Positions 1 to 6,192 of a stretch of 8,156 nt of DNA are shown piece after piece. The DNA is taken from NCBI GenBank assembly GCA_029933295.1, contig JAOZOL010000098.1, positions 1 through 8,156 on the forward strand, written 5' to 3'. How positions within the stretch are numbered: the first letter of the stretch is position 1; each line of letters begins with the position of its first letter. The DNA comes from Desulfobacterales bacterium. Its GTDB lineage: Bacteria; Desulfobacterota; Desulfobacteria; Desulfobacterales; Desulfosalsimonadaceae. The position numbers and the translations under genes were made by a program. Below the pieces are notes generated by a model. The model had not been told where the DNA came from and searched no databases. It worked only from the letters and a program-made list of their open reading frames with translations.

Positions 1-99
1 CGCGTCAAATCTGGAAACTATAATGAGAGGATTGTTGTTTTGAATTCAGCAGGTTTCGATGGTCGTGGTACAATTATTTATGCCTTAAACTGTTTTTAA
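1..99 (+). CDS. 3' end of an unidentified gene, truncated by the window edge
   Basis: Frame 1 is open from the first base to a TAA at 97-99, giving 32 residues that contain NERIVVLNSAGF and end ALNCF. The other two plus frames hit stops within about 45 bases, so this is the only plausible coding frame here. The hydrophobic beta-strand pattern (RIVVLNSAGF) vaguely resembles the C-terminal strands of GspH/FimT-like pseudopilins, but 32 residues are too few to assign a family. It converges on the minus-strand regulator gene, with only 21 bp between the two stop codons. It may also be a chance open frame. Confidence 0.4.
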   Translation, partial: RVKSGNYNERIVVLNSAGFDGRGTIIYALNCF

Positions 100-120
100 A
101 GGAAAGTTCAGTATCGATTT

Positions 121-2340
121 TTAATTTTTTGTTCGGATCCCCAGTTTGTTCATCCGTGAATACAGGGTAGATGGATGAATATCCAGCAATTCGGCCGCAC
201 CGCCGGTTCCCCGGATTTTTCCGCCGGTGAGTTTAAGGGTTTCCATAATATGGTTTCGTTCAACGTTTTTTAAGCTTAAAACCGTTTTTTTTTCTTTTTT
301 TGGTGCCCGGGTGTTGCGGTTAATTTTTGATGTATTATCAATCGTTTTTGGTTTAAAATTTTGGCCGGATATTTTATCAGGGGTGTTTTTAAAAGAAGAT
401 CCGGATGATGGTTGGTCGGCATTTTTTTTGCCGGTTTCCAGTTTTCGGGCCAGCCTTTGTTTTTCGATTACAAGAGTCATGAGGGCTGCCACATATTTTA
501 ATGCCGTTACATTTTCGTCGGTAAATGCAGGGGGAATGAACCGGTTATCGTGGTAAATGGCTCCGATCGCTTTGCCTTTCAGTTTCAGCGGCAGGCAAAT
601 CAGCGACGTGATCGGTTCTTTTGTTGCGGAGGCGGAAATTTTTGTTTTGATAGCATTTTTTCCGGTTTGGATCACCGCTTGAATTGTTTTGTTTGCAAAA
701 TCAAAAGCAGGTTCCATAAGTTGCGCATCGGTCATGTTGTTTGAAAAAAACAGCGAAAAACCAGATGCGTCATCATTGGAATCGACGGCTAAAAATATTG
801 CACCACGTTCAGCGCCGATTATTCGGCATGCATCGTTAAGCAATTGATATATAATTATATTATCGCTTTCGATTTCCATGATCCATTCGCTTAAAGAAAA
901 CAGGCAATGTCTCTGATGTTCATGTGCCGATTCTTTTTCAACCAGCGGTTTTAAGTCCTCCGGTATCACGGATTGCGGGATTTTTGATAAATCAACGGCA
1001 ACAGAACGCTGAATTTGTTTTGCCATCGTTTTTTTGCCGTCTAATAAATACTGATTGATAAGGATGTGACGGGTTCGGTTTAACTCGATCAGATGTCCTG
1101 TCTTTTCAAGCCATTTCACAGATTCGCGCAATAAACGGTAAATATTTTTAGGTGAAGCCTGATTTTTTTGCTGCAAAAAGGCTTCATATCTTAAGGCAAT
1201 TCCTATCAGAAAGGGATTTTTGGTCTTTAAGCTGCATTCGATTTCCTTCCGAAGGGATATACCGTCAACCGGCGGCAGGTGCCCCAGTTCAATTGCCTGG
1301 CAGAGTTTAAGCATATGGGCAAACGGCCACACCATTTGCGGAACAAGCGTTCGCAGGCTGAGAAATTTTTTCAGGTATTTAATCGCAAGTTGGCTGTTTT
1401 TATTGATATAATGCACATAAGCGTATAGCAGATGGCAGTAAATTGAAATTGGACCCTGGGGTTTGTTGGAGGAAGCTTTAGCTGCCTGTTGAATATAACC
1501 AAACGATTCATTGATCCGGTAAATGTCAATTAAGCTGCATGCCATCATCATTTTGTTAAAGGCATCTACGAAAGGATCGCTCGGTTTACAGCATCGGGAG
1601 CCAATGGCATTAATCATTCCTATTCCCCGCGCCATCTCTCCTGTCATTAAATAACAAATGCCGGCTGCTGATTCGGCCATCAAGTGAAAGCTATCATGAG
1701 GAATAGCCTCTGTTTTCAGCATGTTGTCCGCATGGATTGCCACTGCTTTGCTAAAATTTCCCTGCCAGAAATTGAAAAAAAGACGAAAAACCCGGGTTGA
1801 GCGGAATAAGGCAGGGTCGTCAGAGGAATTTACTTCACGCATTCCGGCCTGAAACCGGTCGAGGGCTTTTCCGTAGTTGGCGTGATACCATTCGTTTTTA
1901 GCAATATGCATCTGCAAAACGGCTGTTGCTGATGTGTTTTTTCTTTTTTTAGCCCGTTCCAGTGCATTTTTCAATATTTTCAGGTCATTGTCTGTTTCAG
2001 GTAAATAACCGGATATCAAGCGGGGTGTTTCTTTGTCATCTGTTTTGTTGTTCGATAATAAATCGGTAAGTTTCTTGTGGATAGATGTGATTTGATCCAC
2101 TCTTAAGCTTTTTTTAAATTTTGTTTGAACGCCGGGATTGGAAAATCGAAAATGGCTGAAATCCGATTTTATCAAAATACCGTGAATGGTTGCAATCTCT
2201 AAAATTTCTAATATATTCGAAGGCTTTTTGCCGGTGATGTGAATCAGCCAGTCAATGGAAAAATCATCTTTAAAAATAGATGCCGGAGCCAGGACGGCGT
2301 TTATTTGGCTTTCGGTAAGCGGTGCGGCAATGGGATTCAT
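121..2340 (-). CDS. TPR-like/GAF/Fis-type HTH regulator lacking an AAA+ domain
   Basis: This 739-residue protein has no signal peptide or membrane segment and is probably a cytoplasmic DNA-binding sensor. Residues about 18-95 resemble the winged helix that follows the ATPase in STAND/NACHT-type regulators (ASIFKDDFSIDWL, then FRFSNPGVQTKF). Residues about 120-450 are all-helical with TPR-like pairs. Residues about 480-630 form a GAF domain (RGAIFL at 512-517, SLICLPLKLKGKAIGAIYHD at 579-598, then FTDENV). A K/N/S-rich linker (about 635-690) leads to a Fis-type helix-turn-helix (697-736; GGAAELLDIHPSTLYSRMNK). That helix-turn-helix normally ends sigma-54 activators, but their AAA+ module (Walker A, GAFTGA) is absent, as is any N-terminal ATPase. 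The ATG at 2338-2340 has no Shine-Dalgarno sequence, and a promoter just upstream would give an almost leaderless mRNA. The gene is divergent from the dsr operon, so control of that operon is a reasonable guess. Ligand and target are unknown. Confidence 0.85.
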   Translation of the reverse strand: MNPIAAPLTESQINAVLAPASIFKDDFSIDWLIHITGKKPSNILEILEIATIHGILIKSDFSHFRFSNPGVQTKFKKSLRVDQITSIHKKLTDLLSNNKTDDKETPRLISGYLPETDNDLKILKNALERAKKRKNTSATAVLQMHIAKNEWYHANYGKALDRFQAGMREVNSSDDPALFRSTRVFRLFFNFWQGNFSKAVAIHADNMLKTEAIPHDSFHLMAESAAGICYLMTGEMARGIGMINAIGSRCCKPSDPFVDAFNKMMMACSLIDIYRINESFGYIQQAAKASSNKPQGPISIYCHLLYAYVHYINKNSQLAIKYLKKFLSLRTLVPQMVWPFAHMLKLCQAIELGHLPPVDGISLRKEIECSLKTKNPFLIGIALRYEAFLQQKNQASPKNIYRLLRESVKWLEKTGHLIELNRTRHILINQYLLDGKKTMAKQIQRSVAVDLSKIPQSVIPEDLKPLVEKESAHEHQRHCLFSLSEWIMEIESDNIIIYQLLNDACRIIGAERGAIFLAVDSNDDASGFSLFFSNNMTDAQLMEPAFDFANKTIQAVIQTGKNAIKTKISASATKEPITSLICLPLKLKGKAIGAIYHDNRFIPPAFTDENVTALKYVAALMTLVIEKQRLARKLETGKKNADQPSSGSSFKNTPDKISGQNFKPKTIDNTSKINRNTRAPKKEKKTVLSLKNVERNHIMETLKLTGGKIRGTGGAAELLDIHPSTLYSRMNKLGIRTKN

Positions 2341-2348
2341 GATAATGA

Positions 2349-2377
2349 ATCATATAAACATTTGATATGAAAATCAA
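2349..2377 (-). promoter_or_regulatory. Candidate sigma-70 promoter of the GAF/Fis regulator gene
   Basis: Read on the minus strand, TTGATT (2377-2372) and TATGAT (2354-2349) are separated by 17 bp. Transcription would start near 2341-2343, within a few bases of the ATG, which fits the lack of a ribosome binding site. Both hexamers are near consensus, but AT-rich DNA produces such matches by chance. Confidence 0.45.
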
Positions 2378-2386
2378 TAAAAAATA

Positions 2387-2419
2387 GTCGATATATCGAT
2401 TTTTCATCGACATATCGAT
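2387..2419. promoter_or_regulatory. Two tandem near-palindromes, candidate operator pair
   Basis: Two 14-bp copies occur, at 2387-2400 (GTCGATATATCGAT) and 2406-2419 (ATCGACATATCGAT). They match at 12 of 14 positions, and their centres are 19 bp apart, a little under two helical turns. The core of the first, TCGATATATCGA, is a perfect palindrome; the second has one change. They lie about 10 bp upstream of the -35 of the minus-strand promoter and about 35 bp upstream of the -35 of the plus-strand promoter. This is a typical position for a dimeric regulator serving both divergent units. The cognate protein is unknown. Confidence 0.55.
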
Positions 2420-2453
2420 CAAAATATATTTTTTATGTTTTTTCCGAATAAAC

Positions 2454-2482
2454 TTGACTTTGTCTTTTAGTTTGAATATAAA
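2454..2482 (+). promoter_or_regulatory. Candidate sigma-70 promoter of the rsbRD_N-dsrMKJOP operon
   Basis: TTGACT (2454-2459) and TATAAA (2477-2482) are separated by exactly 17 bp and differ from consensus at two and one positions respectively. The DNA just upstream (about 2420-2450) is rich in A and T runs, like an UP element. Transcription would begin near 2489, leaving a leader of about 100 nt before the ATG at 2589. No sigma-54 -24/-12 signature was found here. Confidence 0.6.
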
Positions 2483-2588
2483 CTTTTCCCTTAAAACTAT
2501 AGAAACAGAAATTTTTTTTACACAAAACCGTTTCTTTTAGATTGTTTTTTATAATTATTCATAACTTTATTCAAAACAACTGACCATC

Positions 2589-3128
2589 ATGAATCCGGAA
2601 AAACACCTTAAAGATAAACAGCAGAAACTGGTGGAAAAATGGGTTGATGCAGTCTTTTATACCTATCCGGCAGATTCAGTTAAGTTTTTTAAAAACACGA
2701 AGGATTCGTTTGCCAACCCGGCGGGAAATACAATAAAGCGAAGCATTGGTCTTTTATACGCACAGGTGATCAGGACAAAAATGGATCCAAAAGCGGTTGC
2801 CGAAGCAATGGACCCTATTGTCAGGTTAAGGGCGGTTCAGGAGTTTACACCGGCTGATGCATTATCTTTTATATTACAGATAAAGCAATTTATCAAAAAA
2901 GAACTTGGCGAGAATCGACAGGATGAAAATGTAGAAGCATATCTAAGGGTTATTGAATTAAATGTCGACAAATTGATTTTGATCGCATTTGATATTTATA
3001 CAAAGTGCAGGGAAAAAATTTATTTATTACGGATCAATCAGGCTAAGGAGAGCGTAAAAAAACTGCTGATAAAAAAGGATTTACTCTGTGAAATTCCGGA
3101 TTACAATCCGGAGCCACAGTCTATATAA
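2589..3128 (+). CDS. RsbRD N-terminal-domain-like protein at the head of the dsr operon
   Basis: This soluble 179-residue, almost entirely helical protein has features I recognise from RsbRD_N-type proteins encoded next to dsrM in sulfate reducers: an N-terminal W-x-D-A segment (WVDAVFYTYP, 18-27), DSFANPAG (39-46) and RLRAVQEFTPADAL (79-92). In RsbR-like stressosome proteins this kind of domain precedes a STAS domain; here it makes up the whole protein. Its role beside DsrMKJOP is unknown; a sensory, regulatory or assembly role is inference. There is no clear Shine-Dalgarno sequence before the ATG, but the next methionine is residue 65, inside the conserved region, so this start is the only sensible one. 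The gene ends 67 bp before dsrM and is probably co-transcribed with it. A perfect 18-bp palindrome is embedded in its last codons. Confidence 0.83.
   Translation: MNPEKHLKDKQQKLVEKWVDAVFYTYPADSVKFFKNTKDSFANPAGNTIKRSIGLLYAQVIRTKMDPKAVAEAMDPIVRLRAVQEFTPADALSFILQIKQFIKKELGENRQDENVEAYLRVIELNVDKLILIAFDIYTKCREKIYLLRINQAKESVKKLLIKKDLLCEIPDYNPEPQSI
3095..3112. repeat. Perfect 18-bp palindrome in the 3' end of the RsbRD_N-like gene
   Basis: TCCGGATT (3095-3102) and AATCCGGA (3105-3112) are perfect inverted arms around AC. As RNA it would form a 7-bp stem with a TACA loop. No U-run follows, so it is not a standard terminator. As DNA it looks like an operator and overlaps the -35 region of a possible promoter for dsrM. 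Confidence 0.6.
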
Positions 3129-3129
3129 T
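3100..3129 (+). promoter_or_regulatory. Possible internal promoter before dsrM
   Basis: A consensus -10 hexamer TATAAT lies at 3124-3129, overlapping the stop codon of the preceding gene. With an 18-bp spacer the -35 would be ATTACA (3100-3105), a 4 of 6 match lying inside the 18-bp palindrome. Transcription would start near 3136 and give a leader of about 60 nt before dsrM. The weak -35 keeps confidence low. Confidence 0.35.
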
Positions 3130-3181
3130 AAAGTCTATAAAACGGATATATAAGCTGTAAATATCGTGTGAACAAGCAGGG

Positions 3182-3188
3182 TGAGGTG
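3182..3188 (+). promoter_or_regulatory. Ribosome binding site of dsrM
   Basis: TGAGGTG lies seven bases before the ATG at 3196. It is the first strong Shine-Dalgarno sequence of the operon and supports this start, which also places the first membrane segment directly after the N-terminus. Confidence 0.7.
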
Positions 3189-3195
3189 ATTTTCA

Positions 3196-4194
3196 ATGAA
3201 TGTAAACTATTTATATTCCCTTCTGGCGGTTATTGTTCTTGGATTAATTGCGTATGTGGGTGCTGGGGTAGCAGGGTTTCAGGGGTTGTTTGGAATTTTT
3301 ATTCCATATCTTGCTGTGGTAATTTTTATCGCCGGGTTCATTAACCGGATAATGGACTGGGCCAAATCTCCTGTTCCTTTTCGAATTCCCAGCACATGCG
3401 GTCAACAAAAATCCCTGGACTGGATTAAGCAAAACAAGATTGATAACCCCAGCAGTACGTTCGGCGTGATTGTCAGAATGGTTTTTGAAATTGTACTGTT
3501 TCGGTCTTTGTTCAGAAATTCAAGGGCCGAGATTGTCGGTGAAAGAATCGCATACAAATGGGTGGTCTGGCTGTGGCTGTTTGCCATATTGTTTCATTAT
3601 TCCTTTTTTGCAGTGGTGATACGGCATCTAAGGCTTTTCCTGGAACCGGTCCCCGTTTTTATCAAAATTTTTGAACAGGCAGACGGAATCCTTCAGGTGG
3701 GGCTTCCAGGTCTGTTTCTTTCCGGTGTAACACTGCTGGCTGCTGCATTTTTTTTGCTTCTCAGACGGATTTTAATTCCCAAAATTAATTATATTTCCCT
3801 TGCCGCTGATTATTTTCCCCTGTTGCTGATTATCGGTATTGCATTGACCGGTATCATGATGCGATATTTTACCAAAGTAGATGTGGTTAAGATCAAGGAA
3901 TTAACCATGGGACTGGCAACCTTTCATGCCGGTATCCCTGAAGGCGGTATAAGCGGTCTTTTTTATGTCCACCTGTTTTTTGTCTCTGTTCTTGTGATAT
4001 ACATTCCCTTTTCCAAATTAATGCATATGGGCGGTGTGTTTTTAAGCCCCACCCGTAATCTGGCGAATAATAACCGGATGAAAAGACATATTAATCCATG
4101 GAACCCGGATGTCAAGTTTCATACCTATGAAGAGTATGAAGATGATTTCAGGGAAAAAATGATCGAGGCAGGTCTGCCTGTGGAAAAGGAGTAG
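3196..4194 (+). CDS. dsrM: DsrM, NarI-like diheme cytochrome b subunit of DsrMKJOP
   Basis: This is the integral membrane subunit that exchanges electrons with menaquinone and pairs with DsrK. The 332 residues contain about six hydrophobic segments (roughly 5-27, 31-50, 118-146, 168-190, 205-224, 254-275). Four histidines fit bis-histidine heme b ligation: H134 and H144 in one segment, H259 and H277 around another. Their spacings of 10 and 18 residues equal those of the NarI ligands (H56/H66 and H187/H205). The polar tail after residue 280 (SPTRNLANNNRMKRHINPWNPD, continuing to an acidic end) is typical of DsrM and probably contacts DsrK in the cytoplasm. The stop codon is 2 bp before the dsrK start, and the dsrK ribosome binding site lies within the last dsrM codons, indicating translational coupling. 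Assignment is firm from sequence and gene order. Confidence 0.95.
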   Translation: MNVNYLYSLLAVIVLGLIAYVGAGVAGFQGLFGIFIPYLAVVIFIAGFINRIMDWAKSPVPFRIPSTCGQQKSLDWIKQNKIDNPSSTFGVIVRMVFEIVLFRSLFRNSRAEIVGERIAYKWVVWLWLFAILFHYSFFAVVIRHLRLFLEPVPVFIKIFEQADGILQVGLPGLFLSGVTLLAAAFFLLLRRILIPKINYISLAADYFPLLLIIGIALTGIMMRYFTKVDVVKIKELTMGLATFHAGIPEGGISGLFYVHLFFVSVLVIYIPFSKLMHMGGVFLSPTRNLANNNRMKRHINPWNPDVKFHTYEEYEDDFREKMIEAGLPVEKE

Positions 4195-4196
4195 TT

Positions 4197-5816
4197 ATGG
4201 TAGATATCCTGAAACCTGAAGAGATGTTTAAAAGCATCGATTACACGATTCCCGAAGATCGGTGGGAAGATGTGCCGCCGGATTTATCCGAAGGAAATTT
4301 TTGTTATCCCACCAAAAAAAAGAATCTTGAATACCTCGGCCTGCCGGCAAAAGACGAATGGTCTCCGGCAGATGAAGACTGGAAACTTCCGGATAACTGG
4401 GAAGAAATTATTCATGAAGGGTTTAAGGAACGCCTGGAAAAGTATCGTTCCTTAAAGGTCTTTATGGATATTTGTGTCCGGTGTGGCGCCTGTGCGGACA
4501 AGTGTCACTTTTTTATTGGAGGCGGTGACCCCAAAAACATGCCGGTGTTGCGGGCGGAACTTCTTCGGTCCGTTTATCGCAAGGATTTCACAACCGCTGG
4601 AAAAATTTTGGGCTCCATTGCCGGGGCCAGAAAAATAACACCATTAGTCATCAAGGAATGGTTTTCCTATTTTTATCAGTGTTCGGAATGCCGGCGTTGT
4701 TCGATATATTGCCCGTATGGCATTGATACTGCAGAAATTACCATGATGGGGCGGGAATTGCTGTCCCTGCTGGGATTAAATATCAACTGGATACTTGAGC
4801 CGGTGGCAAACTGTTTCAGGACCGGAAACCATCTGGGAATTCAGCCCCATGCCTTCAAGGATATGATTGATTTTTTCTGCGATGATATTGAAGAAATCAC
4901 CGGAGTTAAGATCAATCCTTCATTTAACCGGAAAGGGGCGGAAATTCTTTTCATTACGCCGTCAGGGGATTATTTTGCCGATCCGGGCACTTATACCATG
5001 ATGGGTTATTTAATGCTTTTTGAGCATATCGGGCTTGATTACACTTTGAGCACCTATGCGTCTGAAGGAGGTAACTTTGGCCTCTTTACCTCGTCTGATG
5101 TAATGAAGCGTTTAAACGGCAAGATGTATGCGGAAGCCAAACGACTGGGGGTTAAATGGATACTTGGCGGTGAATGTGGTCATATGTGGCGGGTTATCAA
5201 TCAGTATATGGATACCATGAACGGGCCTGCTGACTTCCTGGAAGTACCGGTTTCACCGCTTACCGGTACCCGGTTTGAAAATGCCGCTTCAACCAAAATG
5301 GTTCATATTGCGGAATTTACTTCAGACCTGATCAAGCACAACAAGTTGAAACTGGATCCTTCCCGAAACGACAAATTCAAAGTAACGTTCCATGACTCCT
5401 GCAATCCGGCACGGGGCATGGGACTTCTTGATGAGCCCCGGTATGTGATCAAAAACGTATGTAACCATTTTTATGACATGCCGGTAAACACGATCCGTGA
5501 ACAGACATTCTGCTGTGGGAGCGGGGCAGGATTGAATACGGAAGAGATTATGGATTTAAGAATGCGGGGTGGTTTGCCAAGAGCCAATGCCGTCCGTCAT
5601 GTGCATGATAGATACGGGGTGAATATGCTGGCCTGCATCTGTGCCATTGACAGGGCGGCATTGCCGCCTTTGATGGATTACTGGGTTCCGGATGTCGGGG
5701 TTACGGGGATTCATGAACTTGTGGCGAATGCACTGGTGATGGACGGTGAAATTGAGCGGACTACGGATCTTAGGTTTGAACCCCTGAATGAAGAGGAGGA
5801 GCAAACTGATGAATGA
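4197..5816 (+). CDS. dsrK: DsrK, HdrD-like iron-sulfur catalytic subunit of DsrMKJOP
   Basis: This cytoplasmic subunit is related to heterodisulfide reductase HdrD and is thought to reduce the DsrC trisulfide with electrons from DsrM. The protein has 539 residues. Two ferredoxin-type [4Fe-4S] motifs are visible: C93-C96-C99-C103 and C162-C165-C168-C172 followed by P. The C-terminal half has a CCG-type site: C402 (HDSCNPARG), C439-C440-G (FCCGSGAG) and C480/C482 (LACICAID). Another conserved-looking cysteine, C327, sits in GGECGHMW. The classical CCG motif ends in CxxC; here the last pair is C-x-C. The ATG at 4197 is supported by AAAAGGAG at 4184-4191. The acidic C-terminus (EEEEQTDE) is encoded by the GAGGAGGAG that doubles as the dsrJ ribosome binding site. 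Its last 8 bp overlap dsrJ. Confidence 0.97.
   Translation: MVDILKPEEMFKSIDYTIPEDRWEDVPPDLSEGNFCYPTKKKNLEYLGLPAKDEWSPADEDWKLPDNWEEIIHEGFKERLEKYRSLKVFMDICVRCGACADKCHFFIGGGDPKNMPVLRAELLRSVYRKDFTTAGKILGSIAGARKITPLVIKEWFSYFYQCSECRRCSIYCPYGIDTAEITMMGRELLSLLGLNINWILEPVANCFRTGNHLGIQPHAFKDMIDFFCDDIEEITGVKINPSFNRKGAEILFITPSGDYFADPGTYTMMGYLMLFEHIGLDYTLSTYASEGGNFGLFTSSDVMKRLNGKMYAEAKRLGVKWILGGECGHMWRVINQYMDTMNGPADFLEVPVSPLTGTRFENAASTKMVHIAEFTSDLIKHNKLKLDPSRNDKFKVTFHDSCNPARGMGLLDEPRYVIKNVCNHFYDMPVNTIREQTFCCGSGAGLNTEEIMDLRMRGGLPRANAVRHVHDRYGVNMLACICAIDRAALPPLMDYWVPDVGVTGIHELVANALVMDGEIERTTDLRFEPLNEEEEQTDE
5793..5801 (+). promoter_or_regulatory. Ribosome binding site deciding the dsrJ start
   Basis: GAGGAGGAG lies seven bases upstream of the ATG at 5809. 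The earlier in-frame ATG at 5788 lies upstream of this site and would add MKRRSKL, so 5809 is preferred. The same bases encode the glutamate run at the DsrK C-terminus. Confidence 0.75.
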
Positions 5817-6192
5817 TAAACCAAAGATTGTCATCGGGCTGATCATCTTTTTTGCAGTGTTTACATTTCCGTTCTGGTACAACCATGGCACCGTATCATC
5901 AGCGCCTGAGCCAAAATTGTCGGATAAGGCAAAACAGGCCAGGCAGTGTGTTCGGGATACGGAATTCATGCGAACGGAACATATGCAGCTTTTAGATGAG
6001 TGGCGGGATACGGTTGTCCGGGATTCTGAGCGTATCTATGAGGTCAATGGTAAAGAATACAACGCAAGCCTGTCAAATACCTGCATGGATTGTCATTCAA
6101 ACAAAGCCGATTTTTGTGACAAATGTCATGATTATGCATCGGTTGAACCATACTGCTGGGATTGTCATAAATACCCGAAGGAGAAGATGTGA
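5809..6192 (+). CDS. dsrJ: DsrJ, membrane-anchored triheme cytochrome c of DsrMKJOP
   Basis: This is the periplasmic electron-transfer subunit of the complex. From the ATG at 5809 the protein has 127 residues: a short N-terminus (MNDKPK), a hydrophobic segment at about 7-23 that acts as an uncleaved anchor or signal peptide, and a periplasmic domain. Three heme c attachment motifs are present: CMDCH (92-96), CDKCH (103-107) and CWDCH (116-120). C47 (ARQCVRD) lies where DsrJ proteins carry the cysteine reported to serve as axial ligand of the unusual His/Cys heme; M54 and M59 follow. An in-frame ATG at 5788 would give 134 residues but lies before the strong ribosome binding site. The start overlaps dsrK by 8 bp, and the TGA overlaps the dsrO ATG by one base. 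Confidence 0.94.
   Translation: MNDKPKIVIGLIIFFAVFTFPFWYNHGTVSSAPEPKLSDKAKQARQCVRDTEFMRTEHMQLLDEWRDTVVRDSERIYEVNGKEYNASLSNTCMDCHSNKADFCDKCHDYASVEPYCWDCHKYPKEKM
6178..6183 (+). promoter_or_regulatory. Ribosome binding site deciding the dsrO start
   Basis: AAGGAG ends eight bases before the ATG at 6192 and five before an in-frame GTG at 6189. The ATG, which forms a TGATG stop/start overlap with dsrJ, is preferred; the GTG would add only one residue. Confidence 0.65.

Noticed and set aside
83..102. Imperfect inverted repeat (CCTTAAA ... TTTAAAGG) at the convergent gene ends, as a possible terminator
   Set aside because: The stem is AT-rich with a bulge and no clear U-run follows on either strand. 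No convincing terminator is visible in the 21-bp convergent gap.
2341..2588. Sigma-54 promoter in the divergent region, suggested by the sigma-54-activator-type HTH next door
   Set aside because: No GG-N10-GC core with a TGGCAC/TTGCA context was found; sigma-70-like hexamers explain both directions better.
4314..4322. A8-G run in dsrK matching a slippery heptamer (A AAA AAG)
   Set aside because: A -1 shift reaches a stop within three codons, no strong downstream hairpin is evident, and zero-frame DsrK is full length; programmed frameshifting is unlikely.
5788..5808. Upstream ATG extending DsrJ by MKRRSKL
   Set aside because: The GAGGAGGAG ribosome binding site lies between this ATG and the one at 5809 and is correctly spaced only for the latter.
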